Origin: Bacillota bacterium
Lineage (GTDB): Bacteria > Bacillota > Clostridia > Lachnospirales > Lachnospiraceae
Direction of reading: 5' to 3'
Assembly (NCBI GenBank): GCA_009177215.1
Contig: WFLY01000157.1
Span: 11,497 to 17,682, forward strand
DNA length: 6,186 nucleotides
Notes under the pieces: model-generated
Told to the model about the DNA's origin: nothing
The model's input: the letters and a program-made list of their open reading frames with translations, nothing else
Databases searched by the model: none
In this document: in pieces, positions 1 through 4,866 of the stretch
Position numbering within the stretch: the stretch's first letter is position 1
Layout of the letters: every line of letters begins with the position of its first letter
Program-made: the position numbers and the translations under genes

Positions 1-794
1 TCCATCATGGAAAAGGAAAGACTTGTCGCTGCTCTGATATAAGCGTCCGCTCTCTGCGCCTTATTCCCTCGTTTTCCACCGTTTCTACTGTCCAATAACA
101 GTACGGTGGAACACGCTCTTGGCATACTGCTCTCCTTTACCATCAGCTCCCCTGCCTTGGCACTGAGCTTCCAGTGAATGTTTTTCAGCTTATCTCCTTC
201 CTTAAAAGCTCGAAGTTTCAGTATTTCGCTGGCATCATCACCGCACCTCACCGTGTCATAAACCTCGGCTTCTCCCGCAAAATTACGGACAGCCTCCGAA
301 AGCCTGATGTTCACCGGATAAAGCTCAGGAAGCACTACTACCGATGCCGCTTCTTTACTTTTTCGAGACAAATAAAATAATCCCGATATATCATAGATAC
401 GCATCTTTCGAATACTGATTTCATAGTTTCCCGCATTATCCATAATCAGGTGAAAAGAATTCTGCGAATCGCAGCTTATAGTCTGCCAAATACATTTTTT
501 ATCGGTAAAGCAGGTATTTCGTATCATAAGCTGCACTCTGAGCTTACCTCCCCAATGTTTTCCCCTCATTTCCTTACTCAAAAGCACCTTCACCTGCTGC
601 CCCTGCTGCGTCATTGAGATAGGAACCTTCAAGGTACATTTCACGCCTGCCCTTTCCACTATTGTTCCTCCCAGCGAAAGCAACGCAAAAATTACCTCCG
701 CAAAGCTAAACAACGCCAGCGCAGGGCTTCCGTAAATAGATGCAATATAAAAAGTTACTCCTGCCAGAAGTATTACTCTGATATAACTAATCAC
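1..794 (-). CDS. DUF58 domain membrane protein, C-terminus cut off by window edge
   Basis: Reading the minus strand from GTG at 794 gives 264 uninterrupted codons to the window edge, with no stop. Two hydrophobic segments (about residues 5-21 and 26-45) suggest an N-terminal membrane hairpin. A beta-rich region follows, then the DUF58 signature at about 195-221 (RAFKEGDKLKNIHWK, then SAKAGELMVKE), matching the family pattern GD..R.IHW..SA...L.VKE. A hydrophobic strand TVLLLDSR (230-237) looks like the start of the VWA-like fold. GTG is the first standard start after an in-frame TGA a few codons upstream, and later starts would lose the membrane segments. A weak site AAGAGAG lies 9 bases upstream. 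The start overlaps the end of the moxR gene by 8 bases, so translation is probably coupled. DUF58 proteins usually pair with MoxR ATPases; their biochemical role is poorly known. A transglutaminase-like gene often follows, but would be outside the window. Confidence 0.93.
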   Translation of the reverse strand, partial: MISYIRVILLAGVTFYIASIYGSPALALFSFAEVIFALLSLGGTIVERAGVKCTLKVPISMTQQGQQVKVLLSKEMRGKHWGGKLRVQLMIRNTCFTDKKCIWQTISCDSQNSFHLIMDNAGNYEISIRKMRIYDISGLFYLSRKSKEAASVVVLPELYPVNIRLSEAVRNFAGEAEVYDTVRCGDDASEILKLRAFKEGDKLKNIHWKLSAKAGELMVKESSMPRACSTVLLLDSRNGGKRGNKAQRADAYIRAATSLSFSMM

Positions 795-1770
795 GATAAT
801 CCGCTCTCTTCATATAAGATGTTGGCTGCTTCACATCTCCCAAAATCTGCTCTAAAACAGCTTCCTCCCTCACATGGGAAACCCTCGCCTTGGTATTCAG
901 CACAATCCTATGCCTTGCAATATCCTGATAAATATCAGTCACATCCTCAGGAATCACATAATTTCTGCCCTGCGTAAATGCCCTCGCTCTGGCCATTCTG
1001 GTACAGGCAATCGTTCCTCTGGGACTAATCCCAAGCTCAATATAAGGATTGTCTCTGGTGGCACTCACTAGCTTTGCTATATACTTATACACATTGTCAT
1101 GAATATAAATATTCTCCACCAGATTCTGCAGCTCCACCAATTCCTTTGCCTCCAAAATGCCTGTTATTTGCTGAGAGCTTATCCTCATACTCTTTCCCTT
1201 AGCAATTTCGATTTCGTCTGCCAAATCAGGATAGCCCATACTCATGCTTATCATAAAGCGATCCAGCTGGGATTCCGGCAAAAGCTGGGTTCCCGCGCTT
1301 CCCTTCGGATTTTGGGTAGCTATAACAATAAAGGGGTTCGGAACCCTGTGGCTGGTTCCGTCCACCGTCACAATCCCTTCCTCCATGACCTCCAAAAGAG
1401 CCGACTGTGTCTTCGGTGAGGTACGGTTAATCTCGTCAGCAAGAAATAAATTGCAAAGAACCGGACCCGGCTTATAAGAAAAAGTATCCGTTTCCTTATG
1501 ATACATGGAAAAGCCCAGCAAATCGGAGGGCTGTACATCCGGCGTAAACTGGACTCTATGGTTGTCCAAGGCAAGCGCTTTGGAAAAAGCCACCGCAAGG
1601 GTGGTCTTTCCCACTCCCGGAACATCCTCGATCAAAATATGTCCTCCCGCCAATATAGCAGAAAATGCTTTTTCCACACAACCGTCCTTGCCGTGAACTA
1701 CCTTTTTTACCTCTGAAAGCACTTTCTGTGCTTTCAGATAGGCTTCTTTGTAATTCCTTATGAAATCCAT
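787..1770 (-). CDS. MoxR-family AAA+ ATPase
   Basis: This 327-residue protein is full length for the MoxR family. Motifs in order are Walker A PGVGKTT (51-57, Lys55), Walker B LFLADEINR (108-116, Asp112-Glu113), sensor 1 ATQNP (151-155, Asn154), the arginine-finger region LDRF (169-172) and sensor 2 SPRG (249-252, Arg251) in the lid domain. All key ATPase residues are present, so an active hexameric ATPase is expected. MoxR proteins are cytoplasmic and thought to act as chaperone-like factors that mature or remodel partners, often VWA or DUF58 proteins. The next gene encodes a DUF58 protein, which supports that role here, but the actual client is unknown. The ATG start has AGGGGG 6 bases upstream. 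The gene begins 3 bases after the HD gene stop and overlaps the DUF58 gene by 8 bases, indicating one operon. Confidence 0.97.
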   Translation of the reverse strand: MDFIRNYKEAYLKAQKVLSEVKKVVHGKDGCVEKAFSAILAGGHILIEDVPGVGKTTLAVAFSKALALDNHRVQFTPDVQPSDLLGFSMYHKETDTFSYKPGPVLCNLFLADEINRTSPKTQSALLEVMEEGIVTVDGTSHRVPNPFIVIATQNPKGSAGTQLLPESQLDRFMISMSMGYPDLADEIEIAKGKSMRISSQQITGILEAKELVELQNLVENIYIHDNVYKYIAKLVSATRDNPYIELGISPRGTIACTRMARARAFTQGRNYVIPEDVTDIYQDIARHRIVLNTKARVSHVREEAVLEQILGDVKQPTSYMKRADYRD

Positions 1771-1773
1771 TTC

Positions 1774-2469
1774 CTACCCCCTGATAAAACGCTCTATTTC
1801 TCCCGTAAGCTGCATCTGCTCCAACAGCCCCCGATAAAAATTTTCATGCAGCTTCATCTGTTCCAGCCACATTTTCTTTGCCGCATATGTACCGCAAATG
1901 CGATTGCGTGAGCTTTCCGCCAGCTCCAGCCTTTTACGGCAGATTTCTATGATTTCTTCCGCCGACCGCTCCCCGATATCATGATATCCCCAGATACACA
2001 TGCGCATCACATCAGAGCGGTCAATATCATCCGCATCCCGTACACTCAATTCAAAGGGCGTTGCCCAATCCGGTAAATCCTCCACCTTATCATGAATTAA
2101 TATCGCCTTACAGATACTGTCCGCCATAGACTGCTCAAAATGTATCTTCTGCAAATACTGCCCTGCAATTTCTGCACTGATTGCAGGATGACGATTCAAT
2201 TCCTCCATATTTCTGCACTCGGGATATCCCACATCATGAAGCATACATGCTATCATCAGGGGAATCTCCGGCAATGCCTCTTCCCTCGCTATCTTCTGTC
2301 CGATTGCCGTTACCCTCAAGCTATGCTCATACCGATACAGCATATCATACCGCCCCGAATCAGGATCCAAAACCTGTCTTAGGAATTCTAAAGTCTGCCC
2401 AAGCACGTTTTCTTGGGGTTTTTGCCCTTCTATTATATTCTTTACACGCTCCGATAGCCAAACTGTCAT
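1774..2469 (-). CDS. HD-domain metal-dependent phosphohydrolase, uncharacterised
   Basis: The ATG at 2469 gives 231 residues. An in-frame TTG at 2484 would add five, but it overlaps the ribosome site GGAGAAAGG that sits 4 bases before the ATG, so ATG is preferred. Residue numbers below count from ATG. HD superfamily motifs are visible: His49 in YRYEHSLRV, the His78-Asp79 pair in MLHDVGYP, His94 in NRHPAIS, His126-Asp127 in ILIHDK, and Asp145 in RDADDIDR. This is a complete set of likely metal ligands, so the enzyme should be active. The rest is mostly helical, with a charged C-terminal region. There is no signal peptide or membrane segment, so it is cytoplasmic. The family cleaves phosphate esters (nucleotides, cyclic nucleotides); the substrate cannot be told from sequence. 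It is first in an operon with moxR and the DUF58 gene, an uncommon partner for that pair. Confidence 0.9.
   Translation of the reverse strand: MTVWLSERVKNIIEGQKPQENVLGQTLEFLRQVLDPDSGRYDMLYRYEHSLRVTAIGQKIAREEALPEIPLMIACMLHDVGYPECRNMEELNRHPAISAEIAGQYLQKIHFEQSMADSICKAILIHDKVEDLPDWATPFELSVRDADDIDRSDVMRMCIWGYHDIGERSAEEIIEICRKRLELAESSRNRICGTYAAKKMWLEQMKLHENFYRGLLEQMQLTGEIERFIRG
1777..1782 (-). promoter_or_regulatory. Ribosome binding site of the moxR gene inside the HD gene end
   Basis: AGGGGG lies 6 bases upstream of the moxR ATG. It forms part of the last two sense codons of the HD gene, so ribosomes finishing the HD protein end right at the moxR start. This supports translational coupling. Confidence 0.75.
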
Positions 2470-2473
2470 ATTA

Positions 2474-2482
2474 CCTTTCTCC
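2474..2482 (-). promoter_or_regulatory. Ribosome binding site deciding the HD gene start
   Basis: GGAGAAAGG ends 4 bases before ATG 2469. Because it overlaps codons 2-4 that would follow a TTG start at 2484, it argues for the shorter protein beginning MTVWLSERV. Confidence 0.8.
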
Positions 2483-2501
2483 AATCGACTTACATGTATA
2501 A

Positions 2502-2530
2502 ATTATAACATCTGTTTGTATTCACTGCAA
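2502..2530 (-). promoter_or_regulatory. Sigma-A-type promoter of the HD-moxR-DUF58 operon
   Basis: A perfect -10 box TATAAT (2502-2507) is preceded by a 17-base spacer and a weak -35 TTGCAG (2525-2530). The start of transcription would be near 2495, leaving a leader of about 26 bases that contains only the ribosome site. There is no room for a riboswitch. Confidence 0.7.
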
Positions 2531-2538
2531 TAAAATAC

Positions 2539-2565
2539 CCAAAGGATGCTTTGTATCCCTTTAGG
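2539..2565 (-). other. Imperfect hairpin just upstream of the operon promoter
   Basis: On the minus strand CCTAAAGGGAT pairs with ATCCTTTGG around a 7-base loop, with two single-base bulges. It is followed by GTATTTTATT, so it may be a weak back-up terminator behind the tRNA terminator. The bulges make this uncertain. Confidence 0.4.
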
Positions 2566-2581
2566 CACAGCACTTAGCTCA

Positions 2582-2597
2582 TTGTTCTCGGGAACAA
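2582..2597. repeat. Short perfect inverted repeat TTGTTC-N4-GAACAA
   Basis: Two 6-base arms flank TCGG. It overlaps the T-rich tail of the tRNA terminator and lies about 50 bases upstream of the operon -35 box. It may be an operator half-site pair or a chance palindrome. The arm order is opposite to a Gram-positive LexA box (GAAC-N4-GTTC). Confidence 0.4.
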
Positions 2598-2632
2598 AAG
2601 AAGCGGAAACGCTGTAAAATCAACGCTTCCGC
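2593..2632 (-). terminator. Intrinsic terminator of the tRNA-Val/tRNA-Met transcript
   Basis: On the minus strand GCGGAAGCGTTG pairs with CAGCGTTTCCGC, a 12-base-pair stem with two G-U pairs and a 6-base loop ATTTTA. It is followed directly by TTCTTTTGTT. It starts 14 bases after the tRNA-Met 3' end, the right place to end the tRNA transcript and any argS readthrough. Confidence 0.9.
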
Positions 2633-2646
2633 CCTTAATTCCATAA

Positions 2647-2720
2647 TAGCGAGAGGGGGACTTGAACCCTCGACACTACGGGTATGAACCGTATGCTCTA
2701 GCCAGCTGAGCTATCTCGCC
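2647..2720 (-). tRNA. tRNA-Met (CAT), elongator type
   Basis: A 74-base cloverleaf: acceptor GGCGAGA with TCTCGCT, D arm GCTC/GAGC, anticodon stem TACGG/CCGTA with loop TTCATAC, and T loop TTCAAGT. The anticodon is CAT. It is elongator rather than initiator Met because the anticodon stem lacks the three G-C pairs typical of initiators and the end pair is G-U, as I recall for Bacillus elongator tRNA-Met. The overall resemblance makes lysidine-type tRNA-Ile less likely. The discriminator A is followed by TTA, so CCA is not encoded and must be added. The T stem GAGGG/CCCCC holds one A-C mismatch (standard positions 50-64). Confidence 0.95.
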
Positions 2721-2728
2721 GTTTATGA

Positions 2729-2742
2729 CCAACTTTCGTTGG
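2729..2742 (-). other. Hairpin with GAAA tetraloop in the spacer between the tRNAs
   Basis: On the minus strand CCAAC-GAAA-GTTGG forms a 5-base-pair stem closed by a GNRA tetraloop, filling most of the 24-base spacer. It may separate the two tRNAs during folding or act as a processing mark; function is inferred only. Confidence 0.55.
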
Positions 2743-2744
2743 AA

Positions 2745-2817
2745 TGGAACCTATAGGGCTCGAACCTATGACCCTCTGCTTGTAAGGCAGATGCTCTCCC
2801 AGCTGAGCTAAGATTCC
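2745..2817 (-). tRNA. tRNA-Val (TAC)
   Basis: A 73-base cloverleaf: acceptor GGAATCT with AGGTTCC (one T-G pair), D arm GCTC/GAGC, anticodon stem TCTGC/GCAGA with loop CTTACAA giving anticodon TAC, and T arm ATAGG-TTCGAGC-CCTAT, fully paired. The discriminator is A. The following bases are TTCC, so CCA is not encoded. It is the first tRNA of a two-tRNA transcript. Confidence 0.96.
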
Positions 2818-2821
2818 ATTT

Positions 2822-2843
2822 GTCGGCTGCCTACGCAACCGAC
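2822..2843 (-). other. Leader hairpin directly upstream of tRNA-Val
   Basis: On the minus strand GTCGGTTGC pairs with GCAGCCGAC (9 base pairs, one T-G) around loop GTAG. It begins close to the predicted transcript start and ends 4 bases before tRNA-Val. No T-tract follows it on the minus strand, so it is not a terminator for argS. It is probably a stable 5' leader stem removed by RNase P. Confidence 0.6.
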
Positions 2844-2849
2844 TTTGTT

Positions 2850-2878
2850 AGTATACAATGCAAATCTACTTTTGTCAA
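2850..2878 (-). promoter_or_regulatory. Strong sigma-A-type promoter of the tRNA pair
   Basis: Consensus -35 TTGACA (2873-2878), 17-base spacer, -10 TATACT (2850-2855). Transcription would start near 2843, about 26 bases before tRNA-Val. It begins only 8 bases after the argS stop codon, with no argS terminator between. Confidence 0.88.
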
Positions 2879-2886
2879 CAGTTTTT

Positions 2887-4653
2887 TTACATTCTTTCCG
2901 GTGCGCCAAAGCCCAATACGTCAATGCAGGTTTCCAGCACATCTCTGGTGAGCATTAAAAGCGCAATCCAACCGGATTTTTTCGCCTCGTCCGCCTCCGT
3001 GAGGATTATCGTCTCATGATAGAAATGGTTAAAAGCATTTGCCAAATCATAAATATAGGCACATACCTTGTGGGGGGCAATCTCCTCACAGGCATTCTGC
3101 ATCATAGCGTTAAATTGCGAAAGCTGCATCATGAGCGCTTTCTCGGACTCATTTACTGCCTCCTGCAAGGCTGCAACCTCCGGACATCCGCCCTGCTCCT
3201 TATATTTTGCCAAAATAGACTTGATACGCACAATGGTATATAAAATGTAAGGACCCGTATCTCCCTCAAAAGAAGTAAAACGGTCAATATCAAACACATA
3301 ATCCTTAGAAGCCTGATTGGATAAATCACCGTACTTTAAGGCAGATACCGCTACGGTTTCGGCAACCTGCCTTGCTTCCTCCTCCGACATATCACGGCCC
3401 TCGCGAATCTTTTGGTACATCTCTTCCTTAGTCTCGCTAATTAAGTTCTCCAGACGCATAACTCCGCCGTCTCTTGTCTTGAAAGGCTTGCCGTCCTTGC
3501 CGTTCATAGTGCCGAACCCCAGCCACACAAGCTTAGTCTCCGGCGTTACCAGCTTGGTCTTCCTTGCGCAGCGAAATACCTGTTCAAAATATAAATCCTG
3601 TCTTTTATCCGTCAGATAAATAATCTCATCCGGGTGATACAGCTTCATGCGCTCCATAATGGTTGCCAAATCCGTAGTGTTATATAAAGAAGCGCCGTCC
3701 GATTTTAAAATCATACAGGGGGGAACTTCCTTGGTGTCCGTCTCCTCCTTTACATCTACCACCAATGCACCGTCGCTGATGTAAGCGTAACCCTCATCCT
3801 TCATGTATTTTACCATCTGGGGAATCAGGTCGTGTACGTCACTCTCACCCTTCCAAAGGTCAAACTCCACATTCAGGCTGCCGTAATTTTTCTTCAAATC
3901 CGTAACCGAAACCTGTAAAATATGCTTCCACAGGGCACGATACCCTCTCACTCCGTTTTGCAGCTTATAGGTTGCCTCCATGGCGCGCGCTTTATACTGA
4001 GGGTCTTCCTTGGACTTGGCGCTTGCCGCAGGATAAATCTCCTCTAACTCCGAAATGGTAAAGGGCGCCTCTGCAGGATATTCTCCCTGAAAGCTCTCGT
4101 CAAAATAAACCAAATCCGGCTGCCTGTCCTGCACGCCGGTAATTACCAGCCCCATCTGCAAACCCCAGTCTCCCAAATGCACGTCGCCGATTACCTCATG
4201 CCCTGCATAGCGGTAAATACGCTTAATACTCTCACCGATAACAGCAGAACGTATATGCCCCACATGCAGGGGTTTTGCCACATTGGCCCCACCGTAATCA
4301 ATCATCACCTTCTTGGGTTTATCCGGTGTGTCCAGTCCGAATTTAGGGGCAGTCTTCATTCCCTTAATATATTCCGCCAAAAAGCTCTCCGCAATTTTCA
4401 GGTTTAAGAAGCCGGGAGCCACTGCAACCGCCTCTTTAAAAACCTTACTGTCCGCAAGCTTTTCGGCTACATCCCCCGCAATTATAATAGGAGCCTTTTT
4501 ATACTGCTTTGCCCCCGCCATGGCGCCGTTACACTGATACTCGCATAAATCGGGGCGGTTGGACAGACTCACCTTTCCCAATTCTCTATCATAACCTGCC
4601 GCTTCAAATGCCCGCTGCATTTCTTCGGTCAGCATATCTAATAGCTTTTCCAT
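2887..4653 (-). CDS. argS: Arginyl-tRNA synthetase (ArgRS)
   Basis: This class I synthetase charges tRNA-Arg with arginine in the cytoplasm. From ATG 4653 it has 588 residues, usual for bacterial ArgRS. The N-terminal domain carries SNRPDLCEYQCNGAMA (about 31-46). The catalytic core has GGANVAKPLHVGHIRSA with HVGH at 130-133 (the HIGH motif), and GDWGLQMG from 161. The KMSKS region is the degenerate form usual in ArgRS, KPFKTRDGG (389-397). The C-terminal DALR anticodon-binding domain includes CAYIYDLANAFNHFYHE, and the protein ends GAPERM, the typical ArgRS tail. An in-frame TTG at 4683 would add ten residues, but it lacks a ribosome site and lies within about 7 bases of the predicted transcript start, so ATG 4653 is preferred. 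It has its own promoter; the leader is too short for a T-box. Confidence 0.98.
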   Translation of the reverse strand: MEKLLDMLTEEMQRAFEAAGYDRELGKVSLSNRPDLCEYQCNGAMAGAKQYKKAPIIIAGDVAEKLADSKVFKEAVAVAPGFLNLKIAESFLAEYIKGMKTAPKFGLDTPDKPKKVMIDYGGANVAKPLHVGHIRSAVIGESIKRIYRYAGHEVIGDVHLGDWGLQMGLVITGVQDRQPDLVYFDESFQGEYPAEAPFTISELEEIYPAASAKSKEDPQYKARAMEATYKLQNGVRGYRALWKHILQVSVTDLKKNYGSLNVEFDLWKGESDVHDLIPQMVKYMKDEGYAYISDGALVVDVKEETDTKEVPPCMILKSDGASLYNTTDLATIMERMKLYHPDEIIYLTDKRQDLYFEQVFRCARKTKLVTPETKLVWLGFGTMNGKDGKPFKTRDGGVMRLENLISETKEEMYQKIREGRDMSEEEARQVAETVAVSALKYGDLSNQASKDYVFDIDRFTSFEGDTGPYILYTIVRIKSILAKYKEQGGCPEVAALQEAVNESEKALMMQLSQFNAMMQNACEEIAPHKVCAYIYDLANAFNHFYHETIILTEADEAKKSGWIALLMLTRDVLETCIDVLGFGAPERM

Positions 4654-4664
4654 CTCTAACCATA

Positions 4665-4671
4665 CCTTTCC
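4665..4671 (-). promoter_or_regulatory. Probable argS ribosome binding site
   Basis: GGAAAGG lies 11 bases before ATG 4653, slightly far but the best match. A nearer ATG at 4663 is out of frame and only 1 base from this site. Confidence 0.5.
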
Positions 4672-4696
4672 GCATTCTTCCAACTGCTACCAAATT

Positions 4697-4725
4697 ACTA
4701 TAACTTATTTTGTCAAATATCGCAA
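4697..4725 (-). promoter_or_regulatory. Likely argS promoter
   Basis: TTGCGA (4720-4725), 17-base spacer, TATAGT (4697-4702). The predicted start near 4690 gives a leader of about 37 bases. A TTGACA also occurs within the spacer but has no -10 at a suitable distance. Confidence 0.6.
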
Positions 4726-4734
4726 TATGTAAAT

Positions 4735-4821
4735 CGCCGTCATTTACGGAATCATGCCGACGGCGGTAACAGCTCAGCCATGCGGAAATGCTTATCAGTT
4801 TGACATCATTCCCATTGGCCG
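4735..4821 (-). other. Structured intergenic element: two stem-loops, possible ncRNA or dispersed repeat
   Basis: Stem-loop I (4775-4821) has outer arms CGGCCA/TGGCTG, a small internal loop, and inner arms GGGAATG/CATTTCC around 16 bases. Stem-loop II (4735-4765) has perfect arms CGCCGTC/GACGGCG around 17 bases. The two wobble pairs in stem I are G-U in minus-strand RNA but would be A-C mismatches in plus-strand RNA, pointing to minus-strand transcription. The block looks richer in GC than its AT-rich flank. The same DNA reads open on the plus strand as a 28-residue ORF (4754-4840, MPTAVTAQPCGNAYQ...), without a clear ribosome site. I cannot name a known family. Confidence 0.45.
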
Positions 4822-4833
4822 GACGCCCCACAT

Positions 4834-4864
4834 GAAATAAATCGGAAGCAAAACGATTGCCTCG
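4834..4864 (-). terminator. Weak terminator-like hairpin after the permease gene
   Basis: Beginning 2 bases after the permease TAA, minus-strand CGAGGCAA pairs with TTGCTTCCG (one G-U, one bulged C) around a 5-base loop, followed by ATTTATTTC. The position fits a terminator; the short stem and broken T-tract make it weak. Confidence 0.45.
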
Positions 4865-4866
4865 CC

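Noticed and set aside
174..380. Plus-strand ORF of 68 codons
   Set aside because: It lies antisense within the DUF58 gene, which has clear family motifs on the minus strand.
1368..1625. Minus-strand ORF of 85 codons
   Set aside because: It is an alternative frame within the moxR gene with no family features or ribosome site.
1..2484. Anti-phage defence system built on HD, MoxR and DUF58
   Set aside because: HD hydrolases and MoxR-like ATPases occur in some defence loci, but there is no nuclease, effector, mobile-element signature or defence neighbour here.
2582..2597. LexA (SOS) box
   Set aside because: Gram-positive LexA sites read GAAC-N4-GTTC; here the arms are in the opposite order.
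4654..4690. T-box riboswitch upstream of argS
   Set aside because: The leader from the predicted start is about 37 bases, far too short, and no T-box sequence is seen.
4604..4831. Minus-strand ORF of 75 codons overlapping the argS start
   Set aside because: It runs out of frame through the argS promoter, leader and first codons, has no ribosome site, and resembles no family I recognise. It may only reflect the intergenic element.
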